64,000 nt of DNA from assembly GCA_052034685.1 (NCBI GenBank), contig JBPOIH010000007.1:62001-126000 (forward strand), in the 5' to 3' direction. The position numbers and the translations under genes were made by a program. Of this stretch, positions 1 to 8,568 are shown in pieces; the first letter of the stretch is position 1; every line of letters starts with the position of its first letter. The notes beneath the pieces were generated by a model. That model had not been told where the DNA came from, did not search any database, and worked only from the letters and a program-made list of their open reading frames with translations. Source of the stretch: CAYUUR01 sp052034685 (lineage in GTDB: Bacteria > Patescibacteriota > Saccharimonadia > Saccharimonadales > CAYUUR01).

Positions 1-1
1 A

Positions 2-310
2 GCCCTCGGCGCAGAGAACGCGAAGAATATTACTCACCGTGAAGATATTATGCAAGTGGTGTCTGATTTGAAAACCGAAGGATATCAGATAGCTGCTGTC
101 GAACAAGCAAACGGAAGTGTTGCGCTACCAGAATACACTCCTCATAATCGCGTCGCTCTTATTGTTGGCCGTGAAGTTGAAGGGATTGAACGTTCCGTTA
201 TTGACGCATGCGACCTGACACTTGAGATACCGATGTCTGGCCAAAAAGAATCATTCAACGTTTCAGTAGCATCAGCAATTGCACTTTATCATTGCAGATT
301 CGCACCATAA
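2..310 (+). CDS. SpoU/TrmH-family RNA 2'-O-methyltransferase, C-terminal part
   Basis: The frame is open from the window edge, so this is the last ~102 codons of a longer gene. The C-terminal SPOUT motifs are visible: ALIVGREVEGI (SAM-binding knot motif 2) and IPMSGQKESFNVSVASAIALY (motif 3, with the usual MxGxxxSxNVSVAxAI pattern). Family members transfer a methyl group from SAM to a ribose 2'-OH in rRNA or tRNA. The target (for example 23S G2251 or tRNA position 18) cannot be decided without the N-terminus. The stop is followed within 40 nt by the next gene on the same strand. Confidence 0.85.
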   Translation, partial: ALGAENAKNITHREDIMQVVSDLKTEGYQIAAVEQANGSVALPEYTPHNRVALIVGREVEGIERSVIDACDLTLEIPMSGQKESFNVSVASAIALYHCRFAP

Positions 311-348
311 GCGTCATACTATTATCTAACAAAGTACAAGAAACAAAT

Positions 349-1254
349 ATGCCACTAAAATCACACCGACACCAACAACACAAAAAGCATCCAAAACATT
401 ACGCCAAGGTATATTGGCCATATATGCCGTTACTCGTTGTGGTCGGTTTAAGTTTGTTTGTCGGTCAGTCATTTGTTAACAAATCACAACGAGGCGTCTT
501 GTCATACGCAACAGACGTATCTGACGCAACCTTACTCAATGACACAAATCAGCAACGCAACGCCCATAACCAATCTCCACTTAAGCTAAACGACAAACTT
601 GACCAAGCAGCCCAAGCCAAGGCAGCAGATATGGTGGCGCGCAATTATTGGTCGCACACGACTCCTGAGAATAAAACACCGTGGAACTTTATCGACAAGG
701 TCAACTACAACTACCAGAAAGCTGGCGAGAACTTAGCATACGGTTTCGTAACCAGCAGTGCGACCATTAACGGCTGGATGCACAGCCAGGCGCATCGTGA
801 GAACCTTCTAGACACTGCCTATACTGAAGTTGGTTTCGGGATCGCTCAATCAGAAAACTACATCGGAAGAGGCCCAGAAACCGTCATAGTGGCTATGTAT
901 GCGCGGCCAGCAAATGCTGCACCTCTGACAATGCCGAGTAGTATTAGCTTTGACACAGCACCACGTGACCTTCCAGTAAATACAAACCGTGCTATCACTA
1001 CAGAGCCAGCTGTAAAAAGTGTCAGCAAGGTTCAGTCTCTAACTGGCTCAAGCGTGCCCGGCATCAGCTTCATTATTGGTCTGCTCGTCGGGCTTGCGCT
1101 CGCTTACTTGGTAATCAAACATTCAATAGGCGTCAAACGCCTTTTGCGCGACGGCGAACGTTTCGTCCTGAAACATCCCGTACTTGACATCACTTTAGTC
1201 AGTTTCATAGCGCTCTGCGCCCTCCTAAGCCAGAGCGTTGGCTTCATCCGCTAA
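349..1254 (+). CDS. CAP/SCP-domain (YkwD-like) membrane protein
   Basis: About 301 aa from the ATG at 349; an in-frame TTG at 292 lies inside the previous gene and is less likely. One N-terminal TM (residues ~21-39) is followed by an extracellular CAP domain (~60-185). CAP hallmarks are visible: LLNDTNQQRNAH at the start, the HTTP motif in WSHTTPENKTPW, AGENLAYG, and the HRENLL plus EVGFGIAQ block. Two C-terminal TM segments follow (~238-255 and ~278-299), which is more membrane-embedded than the usual secreted YkwD. CAP proteins are extracellular and of diverse, often unknown, activity; a cell-envelope or host-contact role is inference only. Confidence 0.85.
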   Translation: MPLKSHRHQQHKKHPKHYAKVYWPYMPLLVVVGLSLFVGQSFVNKSQRGVLSYATDVSDATLLNDTNQQRNAHNQSPLKLNDKLDQAAQAKAADMVARNYWSHTTPENKTPWNFIDKVNYNYQKAGENLAYGFVTSSATINGWMHSQAHRENLLDTAYTEVGFGIAQSENYIGRGPETVIVAMYARPANAAPLTMPSSISFDTAPRDLPVNTNRAITTEPAVKSVSKVQSLTGSSVPGISFIIGLLVGLALAYLVIKHSIGVKRLLRDGERFVLKHPVLDITLVSFIALCALLSQSVGFIR

Positions 1255-1261
1255 TCGGATG
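1245..1261. terminator. Perfect hairpin between convergent genes
   Basis: CATCCG, a 5-nt loop CTAAT and CGGATG form a perfect 6-bp stem that contains the CAP gene stop codon and lies just before the dnaE stop on the other strand. A second stem, CGCTCTG (1211-1217) with CAGAGCG (1231-1237), sits just upstream. There is no clear U-tract, so intrinsic termination is only a possibility. Confidence 0.3.
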
Positions 1262-1266
1262 CATGT

Positions 1267-4200
1267 TTACTTAAGAATTACGTTCTGACTACCAACAAGT
1301 TTGTGAAATTCTTGCAGCGTCTTGTCGTCACTCTGAACCTTGGTTGGCAGTTTTATGATCTGTTTATTGGAATCATTGCCGATAACCAACACAACCTCTC
1401 GCTCACCCGGAGTAGCATCAATTAACCTTTTAAGGTCCTGCAAGGCCTGTTGGTTGCTACTGTCGTTTAATCGAATATACAGTTTGCTTGATGCACCCGG
1501 TGCTGCTTTCGCTTTTGTTTTATTCTTTGTGGCAACTCGCGCTTTTGGAATCTTTTTGGCTTTTCCAGTAGCTTGATACGCGCTGGCCTGTTCGGCAGTA
1601 ATCTCGCGAGCATCATCTACCATGACTTTGACTTCATCACTTGGATTGCCATCACGGTCTTTAGCGTTAATCTTACCTCGAATCAATAACACTCTGTCTT
1701 TTTCCCATAGCCCAATCGTTTGCTGGAATGCGTTAGGAAACAGAATCAATTCAATCTCGGTCTTAAGGTCGGCAATCTTGACAAAGGCCATTTTCTGACC
1801 CTTTTTGGTGGTTATTTCCCTAAAATCGCTCACGATACCGCCAATAGTTACTGCCTTGCCGTCATGTTCAGGCAATAAGCTCTCTAGAGGTATTGTCTGT
1901 TCTGCCAGAAACAGCTCATAGGCACTCAATGGGTGCTGTGATAGGTATAGCCCAAGTAACTCACGCTCCCATTGTAATTGTTCACGTAGCGGATATAGAT
2001 GAGGTGCTGCTTCTAAATTTAGCTGCGGCATTGCCCGCGCATCGTCCTCTAACGCACCAAACAAATCTGTCTGTCCATTATTCTGTTCTTTTTGCAGACG
2101 TGCAGCAAAAGCCACAATGGTATCAAGGTTGCTTAGGAGCGTGCTGCGGTCTCCAAAACGGTCAAATGCCCCGGATTTAATCAAACTCTCCAGCGCTTTG
2201 CGGTTAACAACGCGGGAGTTAACCTTAGCCAAGAAGTCTTCTAGCGAAGCAAACGAGCCTTCCAACTGCCGAGCGCGCAGAATCTCTTCCACTGCTCCGG
2301 TACCTACATTCTTTATTGCTGCCATGCCAAAACGAATTGACTCCGTTTCTGGCACAACCGCAAACTCTACGAATGACTCATTAACATCGGGCGGCATAAC
2401 TTTAATACCCATGTGTGAGCACTCGGTAATCTCAATCGCTAATCGGTCAGTGTCATCATAATCACTCGTCATAAGTGCAGCCATGAATGCAGCTGGGTAG
2501 TGCGCTTTTAGGTAAGCTGTCTGGTAGGCAATCAAGCCATAACACGCAGAATGCGACTTATTAAAACAGTAGTCAGCAAATCCAAGCAGCTGCTTCCAAA
2601 ATTTCTCTATCAGAGAGCGAGGAATACCATTTTCGACTGCACCTTCAATAAAGCGCTTCTCCATTTTCTGCATAAGTTCCCGGTTTTTCTTGCCAATAGC
2701 CTTACGCAAAGTATCGGCCTCACCACCAGTGAAACCACAGACATCTCGTGATATCTGCATAAACTGCTCCTGGTAGACTAGGACGCCGTAGGTATTTTCT
2801 AAGGCAGCCTTCATGAGCGGATGTTCGTATGTAACAGCTTCCTCACCGTTTTTTCGTTTTATAAAGCTATCAGTTAGCCCGGCACTCAACGGACCCGGCC
2901 GATACAATGCTCCCATTGCGATAATGTCATCAAACACTGTCGGTTTGAGCTCGCGCAAGTAACGCTTCATGCCCGCCGATTCAAATTGGAACACTCCGGT
3001 CGTATCTCCGCGCTGTACAAGCTTAAAGGTTAGATCATCATCAAGTGGCAGTGTGTTTATGTCGATATCTTTGTCATACACCTTGCGGATAATACGCAGG
3101 GTGTTTTTTATGATCGTCAAGTTGGAGAGTCCAAGGAAATCCATTTTGAGCAAGCCAAGCTCTTCGACAGGCCCCATAGAGTATTGCGTTGCAACCACAC
3201 CTTTTTGCGCCATTTCAAGGGGTGTGAACTTCACAATCTCGTCTGGTGCAATAACGACACCAGCTGCATGTACACCGTGCGAACGTATCGTACCCTCAAG
3301 CTGAACTGCCAGATCAAAGACCCGCTGTGACTGCTCGCTTGTCTCGTATTCGCGTTTCAAGTCGTCATTATCAACCAGCGACTTTTCAAGCGGTATATGG
3401 CGCCCTTGCACCGGTGGTGGAATCATTTTTGCTAAACGGTCAGCCTCAGCATAGGGAACTTGTAGTACGCGTGATACATCTCGAACGGCATTACGCGCCG
3501 CCATACGTCCAAAGGTTACGATGTTGGCAACACGGTCGGTGCCGTACTTATCGACACAGTACTGAATAACCTCGTCTCTCCGGGTGTCCTGAATATCGAT
3601 GTCGATATCTGGCATAGATATTCTGTCCGGATTTAGAAATCGTTCAAAGAGAAGATCGTACTGTAGCGGGTCCAGTTCAGTTATCTTGAGGGCATAGGCA
3701 ATGATTGAGCCGGCTGCCGAGCCTCGCCCTGGACCAAAGACGATTCCTTCTGACTTTCCCCAGTTTATGAAATCAGAAATGATCAAGAAGTACCCGTTAA
3801 AACCCATATTATCTACAACCGAAAGTTCATATTCTACGCGCGTATTTACCTCGTCGGAAACAAGCTTTTGAATGTCTTTAATTGACAGTTTCTGGGCTTC
3901 GGGTTCTGATTTACCACCATAGCGCATAGCCAAGCCTTGGTAGATTAACTCATGTAAGTATGTTTTTTCAGTTTTGCCTTTGGGGACTGGGAACTTAGGG
4001 ATCAAGATTTTGCCTAGTTCGATACTCACTTCGCAACGATCGGCAATGAGCTTAGTGTTCAAAATCGCGTCCGGGTTGGTCTTGCCCCAACGGGCAATTA
4101 TCTCTTCGGGTCGTGTAACATGTAGTTCAAATGCACTCAAGCTCATCCTGTCAGAATCGCTCAGGTAAGAACCCGTCTGCACACACAAGAGAATTTCATG

Positions 4201-4938
4201 TGCCTCCTGATCTTCGTGTCGTAAATAATGCGCATCACTTGTGATGACACAGGGTATGGATAGATCTTGCGCAAGCTTCTGCGTGCGTTCAGTCACAAGG
4301 ACCTGTTCATCCCACTTGCTTGGATGGTCTGGATGACCATGATCTTGAATCTCTAAGTAATAACGGTCGCCAAACACCTTCTTGTACCAAGAAGCGATTT
4401 CATGAGCTTGCTCATACTGATTCTGACGAAGCGCATCACCCACTTCCCCACCAATACAACCACTGAGAACAATCAGACCTTCAGAATACTTTTCAAGAAT
4501 TTCATGATCAATGCGTGGCTTATAGTAATAGCCGTGTAAGTTTGCCTCGCTACTGAGCCTCATGAGATTCTGATAGCCAGTATTATTCATAGCCAGCAAA
4601 ATAAGGTGGTAATAGACCTTATCCTTGCCAGGCTCTTTGTCGGTCATACCACGACTGGCAACATATGCCTCCATGCCAAGCACTGGTTTTATACCTGTTG
4701 CAGCAGCTTGTTTATAAAACTCTATCAACCCCGAGAGCGTGCCATGGTCAGTGATGGCAACAGCTTCCATGCCACATTCTTTTACGTAGTCCATGAGGGC
4801 CGGTATCTTGGTTAATCCATCAAGGAGACTGTACTGAGTATGGTTATGGAGGTGCACAAAATCAGACGGCCTAAGCTGTGTCTCAGCAGACGCCGCTCGG
4901 GCCGTGCTTTTCTTCTTACTCATACCCTCATCTTTCAC
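1267..4938 (-). CDS. dnaE: DNA polymerase III subunit alpha
   Basis: About 1,220 aa, a full-length replicative polymerase. Domains in order: PHP domain at the N-terminus (HLHNHTQYSLLDG, ITDHGTLSG), polymerase core with FGPGRGSAAGS near residue 400 and the catalytic acidic motif PDIDIDIQDTRRDE near 445, then a helix-hairpin-helix region and a C-terminal OB fold (GGIVSDFREITTKKGQKMAF) followed by a lysine-rich linker and a short tail. There are two start options: GTG at 4938, exactly 6 nt downstream of a TATACT -10 hexamer (leaderless), or ATG at 4923, with AGGTGA about 11 nt upstream. No clamp or other polymerase genes adjoin it. Confidence 0.95.
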   Translation of the reverse strand: MKDEGMSKKKSTARAASAETQLRPSDFVHLHNHTQYSLLDGLTKIPALMDYVKECGMEAVAITDHGTLSGLIEFYKQAAATGIKPVLGMEAYVASRGMTDKEPGKDKVYYHLILLAMNNTGYQNLMRLSSEANLHGYYYKPRIDHEILEKYSEGLIVLSGCIGGEVGDALRQNQYEQAHEIASWYKKVFGDRYYLEIQDHGHPDHPSKWDEQVLVTERTQKLAQDLSIPCVITSDAHYLRHEDQEAHEILLCVQTGSYLSDSDRMSLSAFELHVTRPEEIIARWGKTNPDAILNTKLIADRCEVSIELGKILIPKFPVPKGKTEKTYLHELIYQGLAMRYGGKSEPEAQKLSIKDIQKLVSDEVNTRVEYELSVVDNMGFNGYFLIISDFINWGKSEGIVFGPGRGSAAGSIIAYALKITELDPLQYDLLFERFLNPDRISMPDIDIDIQDTRRDEVIQYCVDKYGTDRVANIVTFGRMAARNAVRDVSRVLQVPYAEADRLAKMIPPPVQGRHIPLEKSLVDNDDLKREYETSEQSQRVFDLAVQLEGTIRSHGVHAAGVVIAPDEIVKFTPLEMAQKGVVATQYSMGPVEELGLLKMDFLGLSNLTIIKNTLRIIRKVYDKDIDINTLPLDDDLTFKLVQRGDTTGVFQFESAGMKRYLRELKPTVFDDIIAMGALYRPGPLSAGLTDSFIKRKNGEEAVTYEHPLMKAALENTYGVLVYQEQFMQISRDVCGFTGGEADTLRKAIGKKNRELMQKMEKRFIEGAVENGIPRSLIEKFWKQLLGFADYCFNKSHSACYGLIAYQTAYLKAHYPAAFMAALMTSDYDDTDRLAIEITECSHMGIKVMPPDVNESFVEFAVVPETESIRFGMAAIKNVGTGAVEEILRARQLEGSFASLEDFLAKVNSRVVNRKALESLIKSGAFDRFGDRSTLLSNLDTIVAFAARLQKEQNNGQTDLFGALEDDARAMPQLNLEAAPHLYPLREQLQWERELLGLYLSQHPLSAYELFLAEQTIPLESLLPEHDGKAVTIGGIVSDFREITTKKGQKMAFVKIADLKTEIELILFPNAFQQTIGLWEKDRVLLIRGKINAKDRDGNPSDEVKVMVDDAREITAEQASAYQATGKAKKIPKARVATKNKTKAKAAPGASSKLYIRLNDSSNQQALQDLKRLIDATPGEREVVLVIGNDSNKQIIKLPTKVQSDDKTLQEFHKLVGSQNVILK

Positions 4939-4944
4939 CTACTT

Positions 4945-4950
4945 AGTATA
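4945..4950 (-). promoter_or_regulatory. dnaE -10 element (TATACT)
   Basis: On the minus strand TATACT is followed by 6 nt and then the GTG at 4938, so transcription would start at or next to the start codon. No good -35 was found. Confidence 0.5.
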
Positions 4951-4996
4951 GAAAAATACGTTCAGAATATCGAGTAGCTAAGCGAGGTTTACAACA

Positions 4997-5254
4997 TTAT
5001 CTAGAGGATTCGATTGAATCAGAAATATTTTTTGATATTTCACCTACCCATGGCACAGAATCAAAAAAGGACAAACCCCATAAAAGCAAAGCAATCAACA
5101 GAGTAGCCCCGAGCACCGTGCCAAAACCAACAAATACACCTTTAAGAAAGCTCATCTTATAGAACCGGCGACTGTTGATATATCCCGTTTCGTACAAAGT
5201 TACGAGGGTTTGACCAAGCTGTTCAAGCTCTTGTTTGCTATGTTTCTCGGCCAT
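4997..5254 (-). CDS. Small DUF5665-like membrane protein
   Basis: 85 aa. An amphipathic N-terminal half (KQELEQLGQTLVTLYETGYINSRRFYKMSFLKG) is followed by one TM helix (GFGTVLGATLLIALLLWGL) and a short tail. This shape, with a cationic stretch just before a Gly-rich TM, matches what I know as DUF5665; function unknown. It lies 6 nt downstream of the YtxH-like gene and is probably cotranscribed with it. Start ATG at 5254 with only a weak purine stretch upstream. The family call is by eye. Confidence 0.6.
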   Translation of the reverse strand: MAEKHSKQELEQLGQTLVTLYETGYINSRRFYKMSFLKGVFVGFGTVLGATLLIALLLWGLSFFDSVPWVGEISKNISDSIESSR

Positions 5255-5260
5255 CTTGCT

Positions 5261-5668
5261 TTAAGATGATTTACTCAAGAACTTCTTGAGGTGGTCGATT
5301 GCATTGTCAGCATCTTTGATAGCGCTCTGTAGATCTTTGTCGTCCGATCCGCCTTCATGCACAGCAGACAAAACTTCACGTGCCTTGTCTTTGGCTGCTA
5401 CCGCTAGTTCGATTGCCTTTTGTAGGTCTTTTTGACCGGCAACCTTTATGTCGCCAACGGACTTCCTTGCCTTGGCGATTAACTTATCAAGATCGCTGTG
5501 GAGTGCTTTCAAACGCTTTTCTGATTCTCGTTTGGCCTGAATTGCCTTATCCTGAATATCTTTGCGTGTTTCTTTGCCGCTTTTTGGAGCCGTTAAGATA
5601 CCGGTGAGATAACCGATTCCAGCCGCTAGAACGGTACCAACTGCAATTCGTTTGGTTTCTTTTTTCAT
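5261..5668 (-). CDS. YtxH-domain protein
   Basis: 135 aa. The N-terminal glycine-zipper-like segment (RIAVGTVLAAGIGYLTGILTAPKSGKETR) is the YtxH/gas-vesicle-like signature: a short TM followed by APKSGKETR. The rest is a charged, alanine- and lysine-rich helix likely to form a coiled coil. YtxH proteins are small envelope-associated, often stress-induced proteins without known activity. A strong Shine-Dalgarno AGAGGAGGAC lies just upstream of ATG 5668. It is the middle of a three-gene run of small envelope proteins. Confidence 0.8.
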   Translation of the reverse strand: MKKETKRIAVGTVLAAGIGYLTGILTAPKSGKETRKDIQDKAIQAKRESEKRLKALHSDLDKLIAKARKSVGDIKVAGQKDLQKAIELAVAAKDKAREVLSAVHEGGSDDKDLQSAIKDADNAIDHLKKFLSKSS

Positions 5669-5693
5669 GATGTCCTCCTCTTAAGTAACGACG

Positions 5694-5948
5694 TTATTTT
5701 TTCTTCTTGAAGGCTTCTGTAATATTGCCAATCAAACGGCCAATCGCTACGGGTCCAGCGGTTTTCTCAAAAAAGTCTGTGATATGATCTGCTTTATCTG
5801 CAATACTTTCAGCTTTATCAACGATGACCCGAACATGCTTGAGTACTTTTATGACCATTGCCATTACTACGATACTGAGCACCAAGAAAATCGCCAGCAT
5901 GACCGAGAGCATTATTACTAAGATGTCGTAACTTGTTGTAGTGTCCAT
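5694..5948 (-). CDS. Small single-TM protein with cytoplasmic helix
   Basis: 84 aa. A long N-terminal TM (ILVIMLSVMLAIFLVLSIVVMAMVIKVL) is followed by a helical stretch with a repeat-like pattern (VDKAESIADKADHITDFFEKTAG) and a lysine tail. It resembles DUF948-type proteins in general form, but no firm family can be given. First of the three-gene run; TATAAT lies about 12 nt before the ATG with AGAGGAC between them, so it has both a promoter-like hexamer and a Shine-Dalgarno. Confidence 0.6.
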   Translation of the reverse strand: MDTTTSYDILVIMLSVMLAIFLVLSIVVMAMVIKVLKHVRVIVDKAESIADKADHITDFFEKTAGPVAIGRLIGNITEAFKKKK

Positions 5949-5974
5949 ATGTCCTCTTATTATACACTATCCTG

Positions 5975-6871
5975 CTACAAGGATAGTTTCGTTTTCAGAT
6001 ATGACAGAAAGTCCTTGTTAACGTGGGGATCTTTAAGTGCGAAGTCGACTACGGTTTTGAGGTACTCAAGCTTATTGCCGGTGTCATAATAACGTGCTTT
6101 CTGAAGCAGGCAACCAAACAGCCGTTTATTGTCTCTGATCATCGGCTCCAATACGTATGTTGTCAAGAAAAACTCGTCATCAGGTTTTATATGAGCTTTG
6201 CCTTGCTCAATATACGCAAATACTTCTGGAGTTAACAAGTAGCCACCGACACTGGCAAAATGAGAGGGAGCATTCGCTCTGCCAGGTTTTTCCACTAACT
6301 CGCTCATTTGAAGCACGCCTGGCGACACTTCGCTTCCATTAATGATTCCATAGCGCTCAAAGTCACTATCTTTCAATGCAGGTATGCACGGCAAGATGCA
6401 AGACTGATACGTATCGTACCAAGCAATCATTTGCTTAAACCTGTTGGGTTCTGCAGTAATAATGTCGTCAGCAAAGGTATAAATAAAGGGTTCGTCACCA
6501 ATAAGATGCGCTACATTCATAAGCGGTGTCGCGCTGCCATATGGCCCCTTCTGGCGCACATAAGCGAAGTTTGCAAGATCAGAGATCTTTTTAGTGTCTT
6601 CGAGTAGCTCTAGTTTCCCTGATTGTTTAAGATTCTTACGTAAATCTGCACTCATTTGATCAAAATGATCCTCGATTGAGCGCTTGTGATAACCAGTTAC
6701 TATCACGATGTCTTCTATACCGGCTTCAACTAATTCTTCAACGATGTACTGAATTATCGGCTTGTCGACGAGTGGGAGCATTTCTTTGGGCATAGCCTTA
6801 GTCTGCGGCAAAAAACGCGTTCCAAAGCCAGCTGCGGCAATCACAGCCTTTCGTACAGTTGGTTTACTCAT
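5975..6871 (-). CDS. galU: UTP-glucose-1-phosphate uridylyltransferase
   Basis: 298 aa, the normal GalU length. The nucleotide-binding loop AAGFGTRFLPQTKAMPKEMLP and VDKPIIQYIVEE near the N-terminus, ADDII for the metal-binding acidic pair, and VEKP and GGYLLTPEVF further on are all diagnostic. It makes UDP-glucose from UTP and glucose-1-phosphate for cell-surface glycans or glycolipids. The start follows a TACAAT -10 by 6 nt, so its mRNA is probably leaderless, although the MOSC gene ends only 18 nt upstream. Confidence 0.95.
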   Translation of the reverse strand: MSKPTVRKAVIAAAGFGTRFLPQTKAMPKEMLPLVDKPIIQYIVEELVEAGIEDIVIVTGYHKRSIEDHFDQMSADLRKNLKQSGKLELLEDTKKISDLANFAYVRQKGPYGSATPLMNVAHLIGDEPFIYTFADDIITAEPNRFKQMIAWYDTYQSCILPCIPALKDSDFERYGIINGSEVSPGVLQMSELVEKPGRANAPSHFASVGGYLLTPEVFAYIEQGKAHIKPDDEFFLTTYVLEPMIRDNKRLFGCLLQKARYYDTGNKLEYLKTVVDFALKDPHVNKDFLSYLKTKLSL

Positions 6872-6877
6872 ACGCTT

Positions 6878-6883
6878 ATTGTA
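6878..6883 (-). promoter_or_regulatory. galU -10 element (TACAAT)
   Basis: TACAAT on the minus strand, 6 nt before the galU ATG, in the 18-nt gap after the upstream gene. The -35 is weak. Confidence 0.45.
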
Positions 6884-6889
6884 GCATTG

Positions 6890-7792
6890 CTACTCACGTA
6901 CCAGGACGACATTAGGACTTCTATTGAACTGGACTTGCACACCGTCGCCCACACTCAGCCGACCCGCGACCGATGCATAGGTATGTAAGAGATTCTGTCC
7001 GAAGTATCGTCCGCCCTTGGCATCAGGTTTTGTGATGTCGCGTCCCTCTCGTGATGCGAGGAAACTGTGCAGTATTGACACCTCACCACGTGTACCGGCA
7101 AACTCACCGTTTTGACGGATTCCGGTCATCGTGCACCGCTTGCAAGCCCTCACGGCAAAGGCCTTAAAGTCACCGATTCTTATAGATGTAATATAATCTT
7201 CTCGGCCAGGTTCAATATCGCCATCAATCACAATGTTTGGTCGGAATCGGTTCATCGGCACCAGTTGTTCCGAAAGCCCCTGCGCAGCGCGTAATTCTCG
7301 TAATGTAGGCTGGGATGTAAGTAAGAGCGGGAAGCCATCGCCAAAGGCGACCTGATTAACAGCACCACTGCGTCGATATCCAGGTTCAACATACCTAGGT
7401 TCAGCGCGTGAGGCGCGCACCAACCATGCAGTCTTATTAAGTAGGTCACAGAAGAACTCTTCGGAATCTTGAGATTGGCGTAAGCCACGGGCATCACTGT
7501 CATGCACGGTTGTAGCCATCGGTCGTTTTTCTCGCTCGTCATAGTTCAGCGGAATGGCAACTTCACCGTGCTTATCAGCACTCAGCCGTAACGTATTACC
7601 ATTGATCTCTGTCTGCACGGAGCCCAATATTCCCATTGTGCGTTGGGACATAAATGTACCATCTGGCTTAACCACCATAAACTCGCGGTCGTATGCAAAA
7701 CCCGTTTCCACCACTTCAGCAGTCGGCAGTGCTATGCCTTGGCAGGATTTAACAGGGTAAATATTTAGTTCAGAAACAACAATATCGTTCAT
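6890..7792 (-). CDS. MOSC-domain protein (YcbX/MARC-like)
   Basis: 300 aa. It begins with an MOSC N-terminal beta-barrel domain (VSELNIYPVKSCQGIALP, AYDREFMVV, FMSQRTMG) and continues into the MOSC domain (FRPNIVIDGD, FAVRACKRCTMTGI) with the conserved cysteine expected to bind the molybdenum cofactor in YcbX/mARC relatives. It lacks the C-terminal 2Fe-2S domain of E. coli YcbX, as mARC proteins do. The family reduces N-hydroxylated compounds; in a genome this reduced the cofactor source is unclear. A strong promoter (TTGTCA-16-TATAAT) ends 8 nt before the ATG. Confidence 0.85.
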   Translation of the reverse strand: MNDIVVSELNIYPVKSCQGIALPTAEVVETGFAYDREFMVVKPDGTFMSQRTMGILGSVQTEINGNTLRLSADKHGEVAIPLNYDEREKRPMATTVHDSDARGLRQSQDSEEFFCDLLNKTAWLVRASRAEPRYVEPGYRRSGAVNQVAFGDGFPLLLTSQPTLRELRAAQGLSEQLVPMNRFRPNIVIDGDIEPGREDYITSIRIGDFKAFAVRACKRCTMTGIRQNGEFAGTRGEVSILHSFLASREGRDITKPDAKGGRYFGQNLLHTYASVAGRLSVGDGVQVQFNRSPNVVLVRE

Positions 7793-7800
7793 TGGGCGCT

Positions 7801-7828
7801 ATTATACGCCTGCAGATATCTTTGACAA
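7801..7828 (-). promoter_or_regulatory. MOSC gene promoter
   Basis: Minus-strand TTGTCA (7823-7828), 16-nt spacer, TATAAT (7801-7806), then 8 nt to the ATG: a near-consensus sigma-70-like promoter giving a leaderless or near-leaderless mRNA. Confidence 0.65.
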
Positions 7829-7869
7829 CTATGGAATCATTTGCCTGAGGCGTACAATACAGTATTACA

Positions 7870-8568
7870 ATGGAGATCCCGACATTTGACAGCACTGCAT
7901 ACCAGCACCTTTACGACGCGGTAGCCGAGCGTGCAGAACGTGGGTATGTGGACCTTCCCTATCACAATTGGCAACATGCACAACAGACACAGCAAGTCGC
8001 CAGAAAACTATTTGAACGCTGTCTAACGCATGATGTTCAACTTAATCCATTCGTCCTTGATGCGGCAAGCTTGCTGCACGACTATGATTATCATGTGCCG
8101 CTGCCAGCTGGAAGTCAGTATCGAAGTAAAGAAATTCGTTCTTCACGTGCCGCTGGCAAGATCTTGCGTAGCATTGACATCGAACCGAAGATTATTCGCC
8201 AAGTGCAGTCAGCCATACGCAGTACTGAGCTTGGCGTTTCTTGCCGAAGCCTAGAAGATCGAGCGCTGCGCCAAGCTGACCTAAATAACGTTACAGGAAG
8301 CTATGGCTCGTTTTTACTTAACACGTTCCGTTTGTATCGCGAAGCACAACAGCTCAATGAGAAACCCCCAGTACTCCCCGTTTTTATACTTGGATCAGTC
8401 GCTGTACTGACGCAATATGCGCACGAAGACGTAAGTCTTGGACCGTTTGATCAGAACCCAAATTTTATGGAAGCAATGTTTATAAACATCGATCGCCTAC
8501 GTCAGGAAACGCCAGTGAGCTTTATGCAAGGTGTTTACGGGTTTATTTATCAGAAAGTTGCTTCTTGA
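7870..8568 (+). CDS. HD-domain metal-dependent phosphohydrolase
   Basis: 232 aa. The HD pattern is visible: HNWQHAQQ (first metal His, residues ~37-44), LLHDYDYH (the HD pair, ~69-76), then a later Asp in ALRQADLNN. The substrate is unknown; HD proteins act on nucleotides or phospho-compounds. TACAAT lies 11 nt before the ATG. The last 26 nt overlap the 3' end of gatB on the other strand. Confidence 0.8.
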   Translation: MEIPTFDSTAYQHLYDAVAERAERGYVDLPYHNWQHAQQTQQVARKLFERCLTHDVQLNPFVLDAASLLHDYDYHVPLPAGSQYRSKEIRSSRAAGKILRSIDIEPKIIRQVQSAIRSTELGVSCRSLEDRALRQADLNNVTGSYGSFLLNTFRLYREAQQLNEKPPVLPVFILGSVAVLTQYAHEDVSLGPFDQNPNFMEAMFINIDRLRQETPVSFMQGVYGFIYQKVAS